From Aquibacillus sediminis (GTDB lineage: Bacteria; Bacillota; Bacilli; Bacillales; Amphibacillaceae), in contig NZ_SZNM01000001.1 of assembly GCF_005870085.1 (NCBI RefSeq), positions 62,001-126,000 on the forward strand: a DNA stretch of 64,000 nt, given 5' to 3'. Shown piece after piece: positions 9,724 through 19,003 of the stretch. Positions within the stretch are counted from its first letter, which is position 1, and each line of letters opens with the position of its first letter. The position numbers and the translations under genes were made by a program. Under the pieces are notes generated by a model. That model did no database searches. It was not told where the DNA came from and was given only the letters and a program-made list of their open reading frames with translations.

Positions 9724-10350
9724 ATGATGACAAAACTATCAAAAAGGCAACAAGCAATTTTAGATTATATTAAGGAACAAGTAATCGATAAAGGTTACCC
9801 ACCATCCGTAAGAGAAATTGGAGAAGCTGTAGGTTTAGCTTCCAGCTCTACCGTACATGGTCACCTATCCAGACTAGAAAAAAAAGGATATATTAGACGC
9901 GATCCAACTAAACCCAGAGCAATTGAAGTGTTAAACTTAGAAGAGGATAATTCGATTCCTATGGGAGAAGCTACCTATGCACCTGTAATCGGTAAAGTAA
10001 CGGCTGGCTTACCTATAACTGCAGTTGAGAATATCGAGGAATATATTCCGTTACCGAACACCATAGCACAACCTGACGAGACTTTATTTGTCTTAGTAAT
10101 TGACGGAGAAAGTATGATAGAAGCAGGAATACTAGATGGCGATATGGTCATTGTTAAACAACAACAAACAGCACAAAATGGTGAAATAGTAGTTGCAATG
10201 ACGGAAGATGATGAAGCAACGGTAAAACGATTCTTCAAAGAAAAAGATCACATAAGATTACAACCAGAAAATTCAACTATGGATCCACTAATCTATCAAA
10301 ATGTTTCTATTTTAGGAAAAGTAGTAGGACTTTATAGACATATTCATTAA
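9724..10350 (+). CDS. lexA: LexA repressor (SOS regulator)
   Basis: 208 residues (207 if the second of two adjacent ATGs is used); GAGG lies 7 bp before the first. The N-terminal winged helix ([14 protein letters not shown]...[25 protein letters not shown]) binds SOS boxes. The C-terminal S24 peptidase domain shows the Ala-Gly self-cleavage site in KVTAGLPI (about residue 94), the catalytic Ser in DGESM (about 129) and the Lys in VKRFF (about 167). Cleavage is RecA-stimulated, and recA is also in this window. It is divergent from the yneA-position/yneB group, with three LexA boxes between them. Confidence 0.97.
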   Translation: MMTKLSKRQQAILDYIKEQVIDKGYPPSVREIGEAVGLASSSTVHGHLSRLEKKGYIRRDPTKPRAIEVLNLEEDNSIPMGEATYAPVIGKVTAGLPITAVENIEEYIPLPNTIAQPDETLFVLVIDGESMIEAGILDGDMVIVKQQQTAQNGEIVVAMTEDDEATVKRFFKEKDHIRLQPENSTMDPLIYQNVSILGKVVGLYRHIH

Positions 10351-10354
10351 CACA

Positions 10355-10378
10355 CAACCCGACCTTAGCGTCGGGTTG
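10355..10378. terminator. Hairpin between convergent lexA and abiGi-like gene
   Basis: A perfect 9-bp GC-rich stem (10355-10363 with 10370-10378) with a 6-nt loop lies between convergent genes. It has no T-run on either strand, so termination is likely but not certain. Confidence 0.5.
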
Positions 10379-10381
10379 CGA

Positions 10382-11074
10382 TTATACATTCTCAATTAAA
10401 TCCCAGCTAAGCACACTAATGTTTTGATACCCACTTGCTCGCAAGTGATAATTTATCGCTTGCACCTCTTGTTTCGGAACTATAATAGCCTCTACTTCAG
10501 ATGGATTAAACGCAAAGTCTTGTAAACACCGCCATTCTCTTTCACCGTAAAAGGATTGCTCATAGTTAGAAGCAAAACTCGTAATTTTTAAAAAGTTTAA
10601 CAATGGATTTTCTTTTTTGATTCCAATTAATTCCCATAACATTGGTTTGTTGCGATCACCATCAGTTTCACTAAGCCTGCTTCTAATTTCTGGTCGGTTA
10701 AGACTTGCATAATATGGATCAATATATAAAACGGGATGGAAGTGCTTATGAATAATATCAGCATTAAAACCAATTGCGTAATCGCCATAATATTGTCGAT
10801 GGTACACCAAATCATTCAGAGGAATATCACAAACAGAACAAAACATTTCCGTTTCGATCGATTCTGAAATTTTTTCCGTACATGTTGCTTTCAGTACTTT
10901 TGATGAAATGATGCTTTGTAAATTTTCCATAGCTTGTTGTGGTTGTTTTAATGTAGTGTTGTTTTTCACATCTTTCAGACAACGATAATGGTGCCATATA
11001 ATATCACGTCCAATGGAAACTGGTCCACCAGTGAAATGCCAATATATATTTGAATAATATCTAGGTTTACTCAT
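10382..11074 (-). CDS. AbiGi-like abortive phage infection family protein
   Basis: 230 residues from the ATG at 11072-11074 (GGGGAG 6 bp upstream; an upstream TTG extends the frame by 21 codons without support). The N-terminal IYWHFTGGP, central CSVCDIPLNDLVYHRQYYGDYAIGF and following HPVLYI resemble the AbiGi-like (DUF2971-related) proteins of two-gene abortive infection systems. The late GEREWRC motif is also typical. It is a lone gene between lexA and glnA, where B. subtilis has no such gene. No AbiGii-like partner is visible. An accessory, probably acquired gene; a defence role is inferred from family resemblance only. Confidence 0.6.
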   Translation of the reverse strand: MSKPRYYSNIYWHFTGGPVSIGRDIIWHHYRCLKDVKNNTTLKQPQQAMENLQSIISSKVLKATCTEKISESIETEMFCSVCDIPLNDLVYHRQYYGDYAIGFNADIIHKHFHPVLYIDPYYASLNRPEIRSRLSETDGDRNKPMLWELIGIKKENPLLNFLKITSFASNYEQSFYGEREWRCLQDFAFNPSEVEAIIVPKQEVQAINYHLRASGYQNISVLSWDLIENV

Positions 11075-11202
11075 GCTAAACTCCCCTAGTCTTACATAAT
11101 TTGCAACCACATGGATTGGTAAAATATACGAACACAACCATGATTCTGTTAGTATTTCCTTATATTGAGAAGTTTATGCTTCGATAGATCATTAGCACTT
11201 AC

Positions 11203-11248
11203 AAAACAAAAACACTGTCCGTTATATAACGGACAGTGTTTTTGTTTT
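11203..11248 (-). terminator. Terminator after glnA
   Basis: A perfect 23-bp inverted repeat centred at 11225/11226, T-rich at both ends, starts 10 bp past the glnA stop. Confidence 0.9.
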
Positions 11249-11258
11249 TCTAAAAGAT

Positions 11259-12596
11259 TTAGTATTGCTGAATATATTGTTCACGTTCCCAAGGATGGAC
11301 CTGACTGCGGAACATATCCCACTCAATTTCTTTTGCTTCGATAAAATGCTCAAATAAGTGTTCTCCTAACGCATTTACAATCACTGGGTCAGTTTTTAAA
11401 TATTCCAATGCATCTGCTAATGTTGCAGGTAAATCTTGCACACCATTAGCTTCTCTTTCTTCCTTATCCATTACATAAATGTTACGGTCAACAGCAGTAG
11501 GTGCTTCTAGTTTGTTTTCAATTCCGTCAAGACCAGCAGCAAGTAATACAGACATAGCCATGTATGGATTTGCAGCTGGATCGACACTACGCACTTCAAT
11601 TCTAGTACTTAAACCTCTAGAAGAAGGTACACGGATTAATGGACTTCTGTTTGAACCAGACCAAGCAACATAACATGGTGCTTCATACCCTGGTACCAGA
11701 CGCTTAAAGGAGTTTACAGTTGGATTGGTAACTGCAGTAAAGCTTAAAGCGTGCTTAATGATACCTGCGATAAATTGATAAGCTGTTTGACTTAATTGTA
11801 ATTCTCCACTTTCGTCAAGGAAAGTATTTTCTTTCCCTTTAAATAGAGACATGTTACAGTGCATTCCAGAACCATTTACACCAAACAGTGGTTTTGGCAT
11901 GAAAGTAGCGTGCAAGCCATGTTGTCTAGCAATTGTTTTAACTACTAGTTTAAATGTTTGGATGTCATCTGCATGCTTGACGGCATCAGCGTATTTAAAG
12001 TCGATTTCATGCTGACCTGGCGCAACCTCGTGGTGGGACGCTTCTACTTCAAAGCCCATTTCTTCTAATTCTAATACAATATCACGACGGCAGTTTTCAC
12101 CAAGATCTGTTGGTGCAAGGTCAAAGTAGCCACCTTTATCATTCAATTCTAATGAAGGTTCACCTTTTTCATCTAATTTGAATAAGAAGAATTCTGGTTC
12201 TGTACCAAGATTAAATGCTGTAAATCCAAGTTCTTCCATTTTCTTAAGGTTACGTTTCAAGTTATAACGAGGGCAACCTTCAAACGGTGTACCATCTGGA
12301 TTATAGATATCGCAAATGAATCTAGCAACCTTCCCTTTTTCTGATGTCCAAGGGAATACTAAGAAAGTATCAAGATCTGGATATAAGATCATGTCTGACT
12401 CCTCGATACGAACAAAACCTTCAATCGATGAACCGTCAAATGCCATTTCATTGTTTAATGCTTTATCAAGCTGGCTTAGAGGAATTTCCACGTTTTTGAT
12501 CGTTCCTAACATATCCGTAAACTGTAGACGGATAAACTTTACGTTTTCTTCCTCAATTCTCTTTTTAATTTCTTCTTGTGTAAATTTTGTCCCCAT
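11259..12596 (-). CDS. glnA: Glutamine synthetase, type I
   Basis: 445 residues, the Gram-positive GSI-alpha size. It condenses glutamate and ammonia with ATP. Visible blocks are [16 protein letters not shown] (about residue 55), EPEFFLF (about 131), the metal/ATP signature [18 protein letters not shown] (about 187), [18 protein letters not shown] (about 238) and NRSPLIRVP (about 318). No adenylylation Tyr motif is expected in this class; control is by feedback inhibition and GlnR/TnrA. It lies 24 bp downstream of glnR in a glnRA operon with its own strong terminator. Confidence 0.97.
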   Translation of the reverse strand: MGTKFTQEEIKKRIEEENVKFIRLQFTDMLGTIKNVEIPLSQLDKALNNEMAFDGSSIEGFVRIEESDMILYPDLDTFLVFPWTSEKGKVARFICDIYNPDGTPFEGCPRYNLKRNLKKMEELGFTAFNLGTEPEFFLFKLDEKGEPSLELNDKGGYFDLAPTDLGENCRRDIVLELEEMGFEVEASHHEVAPGQHEIDFKYADAVKHADDIQTFKLVVKTIARQHGLHATFMPKPLFGVNGSGMHCNMSLFKGKENTFLDESGELQLSQTAYQFIAGIIKHALSFTAVTNPTVNSFKRLVPGYEAPCYVAWSGSNRSPLIRVPSSRGLSTRIEVRSVDPAANPYMAMSVLLAAGLDGIENKLEAPTAVDRNIYVMDKEEREANGVQDLPATLADALEYLKTDPVIVNALGEHLFEHFIEAKEIEWDMFRSQVHPWEREQYIQQY

Positions 12597-12620
12597 GATT
12601 TTCTCTCCCTTTTTATTATA

Positions 12621-13016
12621 TTAACGGAAGAATCGTGATAATTCTCCCTGTCTTAACGAAGTTTTGCCTAATCGGCCCGAATGAACCAATTCTTTGTGTA
12701 GCAATTTTCTTAACTCTTTGTCTGTTAATTCAGGTTTCTTTTCCCCTTCATCCAACTCTTTCGTTGTAGGCAATTCTTTTATGTCCAGAACTTGCTTAAT
12801 TCCAGCTAAATTAACCCCTTTGTCGATCAGTTCCTTAATTTCTAGTAAACGATCTACGTCGTTAAAAGAAAATAATCGCTGATTACCGTTTGTTCTAGTT
12901 GGATGTATCAGATTGTGCTCTTCATAGTAGCGAATTTGTCTTGCTGTTAGTTCAGTTAATGATTTTACAATACCAATGGAAAATAAGGGCATTGAACGTC
13001 TTTCTAAATCGTCCAT
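12621..13016 (-). CDS. glnR: MerR-family regulator GlnR
   Basis: 131 residues from the ATG at 13014-13016 behind AAAGGGGTGG. The MerR-type helix-turn-helix ([32 protein letters not shown], about 19-50) is followed by a short dimerisation helix. The C-terminal tail [11 protein letters not shown] corresponds to the segment that senses feedback-inhibited glutamine synthetase in B. subtilis. It represses glnRA under nitrogen excess. A matching operator and promoter lie directly upstream, so autoregulation is well supported. Confidence 0.95.
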   Translation of the reverse strand: MDDLERRSMPLFSIGIVKSLTELTARQIRYYEEHNLIHPTRTNGNQRLFSFNDVDRLLEIKELIDKGVNLAGIKQVLDIKELPTTKELDEGEKKPELTDKELRKLLHKELVHSGRLGKTSLRQGELSRFFR

Positions 13017-13055
13017 GTGTTCCACCCCTTTCTTTTTCAATGTTTCCATAATTCT

Positions 13056-13083
13056 ATTATACACACGGAAATATAATTGTCAA
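13056..13083 (-). promoter_or_regulatory. glnRA promoter
   Basis: On the minus strand TTGACA (13078-13083) and TATAAT (13056-13061) are separated by 16 bp, 39 bp upstream of the glnR start. The GlnR operator adjoins the -35. Confidence 0.8.
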
Positions 13084-13087
13084 CAGA

Positions 13088-13104
13088 TGTGAGGTTAGTT
13101 CACA
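13088..13104. promoter_or_regulatory. GlnR/TnrA operator
   Basis: TGTGAGGTTAGTTCACA fits TGTNA-N7-TNACA exactly and lies 4 bp upstream of the -35 of the glnRA promoter. Confidence 0.85.
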
Positions 13105-13131
13105 TCAAAAAATTCAAAAAATTTTAGCGAA

Positions 13132-13164
13132 AAATATGGAGTTGTCATCCTAGTAAACAACTCC
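13132..13164 (-). terminator. Probable terminator after ynbB
   Basis: A 7-bp stem (13138-13144 with 13158-13164, GGAGTTG/CAACTCC) is followed on the minus strand by ATATTTTTC. Confidence 0.55.
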
Positions 13165-13176
13165 AATAAGTCACAC

Positions 13177-14424
13177 TTATTCATTTAACTTAATGTATCC
13201 TTGTTCCTGTAAATGAGTAATAGCTTCTATTATTGCGATTTTTACATGCACGTATATTAATCCGCCTTGTACAAAAGCTGTAAATGGTGGGCGAATCGGT
13301 CCATCTGCAGTTAATTCCAAACTAGCACCTTGAATAAAGGTACCAGCAGCCATAATCACATCATTCTCATAACCTGGCATTGGTGCTGGGTATGGCGTCA
13401 CATGAGCGTTTACGGGGGATGCCTTTTGCACAGCTTGGCAAAAAGCAACCATTTGTTCAGCTGTATTAAAATTAACGGATTGGATTAAGTCTGTGCGCTT
13501 ATCTTGATAGGACGGTGATGTTTTAAAACCAAGTAAAGCTAACAAACGCGACGTAAAGACGGACCCCCGTAATGCCTCACTAACTGTATGTGGTGCCAAA
13601 AATAACCCTTGAAACATTTCCTGCAACATCCCAAGCGTTGCACCTGTTTCTTTTTCCAAACCAGGTGCAGTTAACCGATTAGCTGCTTGCCGGATATATT
13701 GTTGTCTACCAACAATATATCCTCCCGTACGAGCGATGCCACCACCTGGGTTTTTAATCAACGAGCCTGCTATTAGGTCCGCCCCTACATGAGTCGGTTC
13801 TATTGTTTCCACAAATTCACCATAACAATTATCTACAAAAACAATCATATTCGGATCAATCTCTTTAACAAATCGAATCATATCCGCAATTTCTTCTACA
13901 GTAAAAGATGGGCGATCATCATAGCCTTTGGAACGTTGAATTCCAATCACTTTCGTTTTTTTAGTTATTTTACGAGTTATTTCATTCCAGTTAATTTCAC
14001 CTTTTTCAGTTAGATCAACCGCAGTAAAATCAATATGGTAGTCTTTTAATGAACCATTGTTATCACCACGAGTACCTACCACTTCTTCAAGTGTGTCATA
14101 CGGTTTTCCAGTTATATACATTAATTCATCATGAGGTCGTAATAGTCCAAATAAACTAATCGTGATAGCGTGTGTCCCCGAGACGATTTGTGGTCGAACA
14201 AGTGCATCTTCAGCCCCAAACACCTCTGCATAAACTGCTTCTAAGGTTTCCCGTCCATAATCATCATACCCATATCCAGTGGTAGAGTTAAAGTGACTGT
14301 CACTAACTTTGTTATTCCGAAATGCATCTAGAACCCTTTTTTGATTTAGTTGAGCTACATTTTCAATCTGTTTAATTTGCGTTTCAATTTCTTTTTCTAC
14401 TTGTTCCACTAATTGTTCCATCAT
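13177..14424 (-). CDS. ynbB: Methionine gamma-lyase-family PLP protein YnbB
   Basis: 415 residues of the YnbB fold-type I PLP family (often annotated aluminium resistance protein or methionine gamma-lyase family). The PLP lysine is expected in GSLIKNPGGGIARTGGYIVG (about residue 223-242), and the Asp contacting the cofactor in VFVDNCYGEF (about 195). The true substrate is not established. It starts 8 bp after the hflX stop; GAAGGAG inside the end of hflX serves as a ribosome site with rather long spacing, so the second ATG may be used. Translationally coupled to hflX. Confidence 0.85.
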   Translation of the reverse strand: MMEQLVEQVEKEIETQIKQIENVAQLNQKRVLDAFRNNKVSDSHFNSTTGYGYDDYGRETLEAVYAEVFGAEDALVRPQIVSGTHAITISLFGLLRPHDELMYITGKPYDTLEEVVGTRGDNNGSLKDYHIDFTAVDLTEKGEINWNEITRKITKKTKVIGIQRSKGYDDRPSFTVEEIADMIRFVKEIDPNMIVFVDNCYGEFVETIEPTHVGADLIAGSLIKNPGGGIARTGGYIVGRQQYIRQAANRLTAPGLEKETGATLGMLQEMFQGLFLAPHTVSEALRGSVFTSRLLALLGFKTSPSYQDKRTDLIQSVNFNTAEQMVAFCQAVQKASPVNAHVTPYPAPMPGYENDVIMAAGTFIQGASLELTADGPIRPPFTAFVQGGLIYVHVKIAIIEAITHLQEQGYIKLNE

Positions 14425-14432
14425 CTATCTAT

Positions 14433-15668
14433 TTACTGCTCCTTCATTTGGTATTTAAGAGGATGTTCAGGAGCAATATGTCCTTGAATGTCATATCCTT
14501 CCATACCTTCGTTGAATGTTTGTTCTTCAATAATCGTATTATGATTTAGTTGCTGTAATAATTTCCCATTAGATGCTGGCACAAACGTTTGATATCCCTC
14601 CCATTCTTCCGTTATAATATCCTCCATTTTCGCTAAAACCCTTCTATGGTCAATCGGATCATAAGCACTTATTGTTAGAGAAGGGTAAGCACTTGGAATG
14701 AAATCTTCTGATAATAAATCTTTTTTATTATAAACAGTTAATATCGGCAGTTTGTCTGCTTCTAATTCAGTTAACAATTGATTAACTGTTGCTTGATGTT
14801 GTTGGTGATCCGGATGTGAAGCATCTACCACATGAAGAATGAAGTCTGCCTCTGTTACTTCTTCTAAGGTAGAACGGAATGCTGCTATTAAAGTTGTTGG
14901 TAGATCTTGGATAAATCCAACTGTATCCGTAATAATAGCATCCAATCCACATGGAAGTTGTATGCTTCTTGACATCGGATCTAACGTAGCAAAAAGTTGA
15001 TTTTCTTCTAATGATTGACTTTTTGTGATTCGATTAAAGAAGGTAGATTTTCCTGCATTGGTATAACCGACAATCGCTATTTGAAATGCTTTGTTCGCTT
15101 TGCGTCTTTTTCTGTATTGATTACGTTGATTTACAACCGTTTCTAGCTTTTTCTTAATGTCATCTATTCTTCGCCTTATATGCCTCCGGTCTGATTCGAG
15201 CTTTGTTTCCCCTGGACCACGCGTTCCAATACCACCACCAAGCCTTGATAACCCATGACCTTGTCCATGTAATCTTGGTAACATATATTGTAACTGCGCT
15301 AGCTCAACTTGTAATTTCCCTTCTTTGGTATTTGCTCTTTGGGCAAAAATATCAAGGATTAACTGACTCCGGTCAATCGTTCTTACCTGTAGACGATCAG
15401 CAATATTTCTTAATTGACTGGCTGTCAATTCATCATTTGATATAACCAAATCTATATCTAGTTCTTCTACATATTGTTCTATTTCTTGTAACTTCCCGTC
15501 CCCTAAGTATAAAGCTGAATGGATCCGGTCTCTTTTTTGCGTAATGATTTTCATTACATTTCCTTTAGCTGTTTCTGTTAATGATTGAAGTTCATCTAAG
15601 GAATAATGAAACCGCTCATCATCCTGATCTTGATGCTGAACAACAATTAACAATACTTTTTCTTCCAT
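14433..15668 (-). CDS. hflX: Ribosome-splitting GTPase HflX
   Basis: 411 residues. The N-terminal HflX domain is followed by the glycine-rich linker GLSRLGGGIGTRGPGETKLE (about 139-158), a coiled coil, and a G domain with P-loop GYTNAGKST (about 202), switch-II DTVGF (about 248) and NKKD (about 315). It binds ribosomes and dissociates stalled 70S particles after stress. SD GAAGG. It is the first gene of an hflX-ynbB pair; the ~300 bp upstream contain no gene apart from the spoVK terminator. Confidence 0.95.
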   Translation of the reverse strand: MEEKVLLIVVQHQDQDDERFHYSLDELQSLTETAKGNVMKIITQKRDRIHSALYLGDGKLQEIEQYVEELDIDLVISNDELTASQLRNIADRLQVRTIDRSQLILDIFAQRANTKEGKLQVELAQLQYMLPRLHGQGHGLSRLGGGIGTRGPGETKLESDRRHIRRRIDDIKKKLETVVNQRNQYRKRRKANKAFQIAIVGYTNAGKSTFFNRITKSQSLEENQLFATLDPMSRSIQLPCGLDAIITDTVGFIQDLPTTLIAAFRSTLEEVTEADFILHVVDASHPDHQQHQATVNQLLTELEADKLPILTVYNKKDLLSEDFIPSAYPSLTISAYDPIDHRRVLAKMEDIITEEWEGYQTFVPASNGKLLQQLNHNTIIEEQTFNEGMEGYDIQGHIAPEHPLKYQMKEQ

Positions 15669-15911
15669 ACTTAACCTTCTTTCATTATAGATCTAGTATA
15701 TTTTTACCTGTGTTGTTATTTTTTGCGTAAACGCTATGTAATAATTATAACTTTTTTATTTGATTTTCACTAAGTGTATCCATTTCTTTAGCACTTCTAA
15801 ACATTATCATTTTCTCGGGACATTAATTTATACAAAGGTTAAGTGTAACTAATAATTTCATTTTATCAGAAGCTATTAAAAAACGGAAATTTTGACTAGA
15901 TTGGGGAAATA
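15669..15911. other. AT-rich intergenic region between spoVK and hflX
   Basis: No ORF with a ribosome site, no repeat of the GC-rich family and no clear operator. It should contain the hflX promoter, which I cannot place confidently. Confidence 0.4.
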
Positions 15912-15950
15912 AAACAAAAAGGGTACATGAAGCTTACACCACATGCACCT
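15912..15950 (-). terminator. Terminator after spoVK
   Basis: Stem GGTGCATG/CATGTACC (15922-15928 with 15942-15949, one G-U pair) is followed on the minus strand by CTTTTTGTTTT. Confidence 0.7.
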
Positions 15951-15972
15951 AATTTCTGAAATAATGGATTTG

Positions 15973-16890
15973 CTATTTAAATGTCAGATCATTTTTGGTT
16001 ATTAACATCAGTTCTTCCGTAGTATAGCTATTCTTTTTAATTAAACGAACAGCATGTTTGCGAATCGATTTTTCAATCGTATTTCTAATAAATCGAGCGT
16101 TTGAAAAATTTCGATCATGATACTTTTGCTTTTTTCGTACTAAGTAATCCCGTAATTTTGCTTCTGCGTCTTTAGTCAATTGATATTCCCGTTCCAAAGC
16201 CATCTGATTTGCTATTTGAATCAATTGTTCTACTGAGTAGTCTTCAAAGTCCATCACAATCGGAAAGCGCGAAGCCAAACCTGGGTTCAAGGATAGAAAA
16301 TGATCCATTTCATTAGGATAACCCGCCAGAATCAGAATAAAATCGCCATGTTTATCCTCCATGTGTTTAACCAATGTATCTATTGCTTCCTTCCCAAAGT
16401 CTTTCTCTCCACCACGAGCTAATGAATAGGCTTCATCAACAAACAAAACACCACCCATCGCTTTCTCGATCAATTCACGTGTTTTTTGTGCGGTGTGGCC
16501 AATATACTCTCCTACAAGATCTGCACGTTCTGCCTCGATAAAATGACCCTTGGAAAGTACATTCATGTCATAAAATAAATCAGCAAGTTTTCTAGCAACC
16601 GTTGTCTTACCTGTTCCTGGATTCCCTTTAAATAACATGTGCAAAACTTGATTTTGTGTTTTCAGTCCAACTTGCTCTCTTCTTTGATTTATCTCAATGT
16701 TCGCATAAATTTCTCTAACCGTTTCTTTCAGGCGGTTCATTCCAATAAACGAGGAAAACTCTCGATCAATACGTTTAAATGGATCATTGCTATTGGTAAA
16801 TTGTTCATTATTTTCAATAACTAGATTCTCTCGTTCATGTAGTACAATATTAATTTGACCGTTTTTATTTAAAGATACATGAGAACTCAC
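15973..16890 (-). CDS. spoVK: Stage V sporulation AAA+ ATPase SpoVK
   Basis: 305 residues. The CbxX/CfxQ-type AAA+ core has Walker A GNPGTGKTT, Walker B GVLFVDEAYSLARGG, and the block GHFIEAERADLVGEYIGHTAQKTR. SpoVK is needed late in sporulation for spore maturation. I chose the GTG at 16888-16890 for two reasons: AAGGGGTGG lies just upstream, and the known family begins shortly before NGQINIVL. The frame stays open 46 codons further upstream (ATG at 17017-17019) but lacks a ribosome site there. Monocistronic, between GC-rich repeats and hflX. Confidence 0.88.
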   Translation of the reverse strand: MSSHVSLNKNGQINIVLHERENLVIENNEQFTNSNDPFKRIDREFSSFIGMNRLKETVREIYANIEINQRREQVGLKTQNQVLHMLFKGNPGTGKTTVARKLADLFYDMNVLSKGHFIEAERADLVGEYIGHTAQKTRELIEKAMGGVLFVDEAYSLARGGEKDFGKEAIDTLVKHMEDKHGDFILILAGYPNEMDHFLSLNPGLASRFPIVMDFEDYSVEQLIQIANQMALEREYQLTKDAEAKLRDYLVRKKQKYHDRNFSNARFIRNTIEKSIRKHAVRLIKKNSYTTEELMLITKNDLTFK

Positions 16891-17039
16891 GTCACCACCC
16901 CTTACACATCTCAGTATACGCATGAGATCATCATTTCGTGACATATGCCTAGCTATTTCTGCTGAAAAAAGAAAAAGATCGGGGCATTGATTAGTAATTA
17001 CTGTTCCTTGATTTGTCATGTATTTCAATTTTATGACTT

Positions 17040-17510
17040 AGAAGGTGGAGGTTATGCTTGCAACCATTTTCACATTTAACAAAGTAGACCTATCCAAGGA
17101 TACTTTGTTAGCTATGAACATAGGGGCGGGGCGCCCGGTTAGCGACGTACGTAATGCGCCTTCGCATCGCAGGTGGTTCAGCCTCGCAGGAGCGGCGGAT
17201 TTGACCGAACATCCATTCCGCAGTAGATTAAGGCCATGGCCCTGCAAAAGGTGGAGACGTGAGTTGGCGCAAAATCCGCTTTTAGTCGACCTTCCTCTAT
17301 GCTTGAATTGATATTGACTTATACAAAGATGTTCGACTAAGAACGTCACGTCCTGTGACAACGTCGAACTGACCTACTTTCTCGAAAAAGAAAATCGTTT
17401 TTTCTTCGTGCGAAGTTCCGCTGTCGTAGTTTTCCTTGTCCTGCAGGTACGAGGCGAGGGAAGTTGCGCTATAGCTTTAGCGCTTCACGGACGCGGCTTA
17501 CAATGCTATT
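17040..17510. repeat. GC-rich palindromic intergenic region, repeat family member (divergent)
   Basis: About 470 bp between hfq and spoVK, clearly more GC-rich than the genes around it. It holds a nested hairpin at 17331-17369 (GTTCGAC/GTCGAAC enclosing GTCAC/GTGAC). A stretch at 17390-17440 (TTTTCTTCGTGCGA..., CGCTGTCG, CCTTGTCCT) is shared with the hairpins at 19675-19897, 30627-30799 and 53906-54126. Open frames on both strands (for example 17045-17311) have no ribosome site or recognisable protein and are judged non-coding. Confidence 0.6.
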
Positions 17511-17550
17511 AGTAATCTACAACGTCACATTTTTATAATTTCCTTACAAT

Positions 17551-17584
17551 AAAAAAAACGCAACTCTGGTAGCTGCGCTTTTAA
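17551..17584 (-). terminator. Terminator after hfq
   Basis: Stem CGCAGCT/AGTTGCG (one G-U pair) is followed on the minus strand by eight T, within 45 bp of the hfq stop. Confidence 0.8.
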
Positions 17585-17595
17585 AACTTATACAA

Positions 17596-17820
17596 TTATT
17601 CCTTTTCTAATGTAACGTTCTTAACCGGTGCAAATGTTGAGATAGCATGTTTAAATATTAGTTGTTGTTTCCCATCTACATCAAATAAGACCGTAAAGTT
17701 ATCGAACGCTTTAACAGTTCCTCTTAATTGAAAACCATTCGTTAAAAATATCGTCGTTTGAATACGTTCCTTACGAAGTTGATTTAAATATTGATCTTGA
17801 ATATTTACCGATTGAGACAT
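17596..17820 (-). CDS. hfq: RNA chaperone Hfq
   Basis: 74 residues, the Gram-positive Hfq size. Sm1 motif [19 protein letters not shown] (about 28-46) and Sm2 motif [10 protein letters not shown] (about 54-63) are both present; the latter carries the KHA residues that contact U-rich RNA at the proximal face. It forms a hexamer that binds A- and U-rich RNA. It lies 47 bp downstream of miaA on the same strand, the conserved miaA-hfq arrangement, and has its own good ribosome site and a terminator. Confidence 0.96.
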   Translation of the reverse strand: MSQSVNIQDQYLNQLRKERIQTTIFLTNGFQLRGTVKAFDNFTVLFDVDGKQQLIFKHAISTFAPVKNVTLEKE

Positions 17821-17867
17821 GCTCTTTCCTCCTCTTTTCTATCTATAATTAATAAATTCTAGATTTC

Positions 17868-18794
17868 TTATAGCTTTCCTGCAAGATCCTGTAAAATAAT
17901 TTCAAACTTCTGATTCTTTGTTTCGGGTGTGATGGAGTACCAGTCAACATCCATTTTATTTTTAAACCATGTATACTGTCTTTTCGCATACCTTCTTGAG
18001 TTTCTCTTAAGCAATTCTACACATTCACTTAACGATTGCTCTCCTTTAATATAAGGGAGTAATTCCTTATATCCAATCGCCTTCATTGATTGAGCATGTT
18101 CTAATCCTTGGTCATACAATGCTTTCACTTCTTCTAACAAGCCATGTTCTAACATGAGATCTACACGTTGATTTATTCGTTCATATAGCAACGCTCTATT
18201 CATTTCTAGCCCTATCAAAACAGGTTGATAGATAGACTCTTGCTGTTGTTGCTCATGAAGCTCTGTCATCGTAATTCCTGTACGGTCATATACCTCTAAT
18301 GCTCGAATTACACGACGAATATTATTTGGATGAATTCTCTTTGCTTGATATGGATCTATTTGTTCTAGCCTTTTAAAGACATGCTCAATTCCTTTTTGCT
18401 CTATTTCCTTTTCTATTTGATTTTGATAAAAGTCATCCCTTTTTTTATCGGTAAAATTGTAATCATATAACACCGATTGAATATAAAGTCCTGTTCCACC
18501 TGCAATAATCGGCAAACGATTTTTATTTGAAATCGAAGTCACAGCTTGGCGAACATGAGATTGAAAATCAGCAACCGAAAACGGTTGATCCGGTTCCAGA
18601 ATATCGAGCATATGATGGATAATCCCTTGTTGTTCTTTATATGTAATCTTAGCTGTACCAATATCCATCCCTTTGTATATTTGCATCGAATCTCCACTAA
18701 TTACCTCACCATTGAAACGCTTCGCAATTTCAACACTTAAACTTGTTTTACCTACTGCTGTAGGTCCAACTACAGCAACAACAGTTTGTTTCAT
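17868..18794 (-). CDS. miaA: tRNA dimethylallyltransferase MiaA
   Basis: 308 residues. P-loop GPTAVGKTSLSVEIA (about 9-23), DSMQIYKGMDIGTAK (about 35-49) and AGGTGLYIQS (about 98-107) identify MiaA, which adds a dimethylallyl group to A37 of tRNAs reading UNN codons. MiaB, which thiomethylates the same base, is also in this window. SD GGGGAATTAGA. Probably co-transcribed with hfq. Confidence 0.97.
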   Translation of the reverse strand: MKQTVVAVVGPTAVGKTSLSVEIAKRFNGEVISGDSMQIYKGMDIGTAKITYKEQQGIIHHMLDILEPDQPFSVADFQSHVRQAVTSISNKNRLPIIAGGTGLYIQSVLYDYNFTDKKRDDFYQNQIEKEIEQKGIEHVFKRLEQIDPYQAKRIHPNNIRRVIRALEVYDRTGITMTELHEQQQQESIYQPVLIGLEMNRALLYERINQRVDLMLEHGLLEEVKALYDQGLEHAQSMKAIGYKELLPYIKGEQSLSECVELLKRNSRRYAKRQYTWFKNKMDVDWYSITPETKNQKFEIILQDLAGKL

Positions 18795-18863
18795 TCTAAT
18801 TCCCCATTATGTCAAATTCTGGTTCTATTATACATTAACCAGTAAAATAAGCAATGAATGACG

Positions 18864-18892
18864 AAAAGGCTGTTTGTAAAAACAGCCTTTTT
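18864..18892. terminator. Bidirectional terminator between dps and miaA
   Basis: An 11-bp perfect stem (18864-18874 with 18881-18891) has T runs on both strands. Confidence 0.8.
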
Positions 18893-19003
18893 CCATATGT
18901 TTTGAATTAATAATTTGCAAATTATCATTATATACTAACTACTGAATCCATCACTTTCGCAGATCACAAATGTAAGCTCATTAGCTTGAGGGGTTGCACT
19001 TTT

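Noticed and set aside
17045-17361. Overlapping ORFs of 88 and 107 codons on opposite strands
   Set aside because: Both lie in the GC-rich palindromic block, lack ribosome sites and resemble no protein family.
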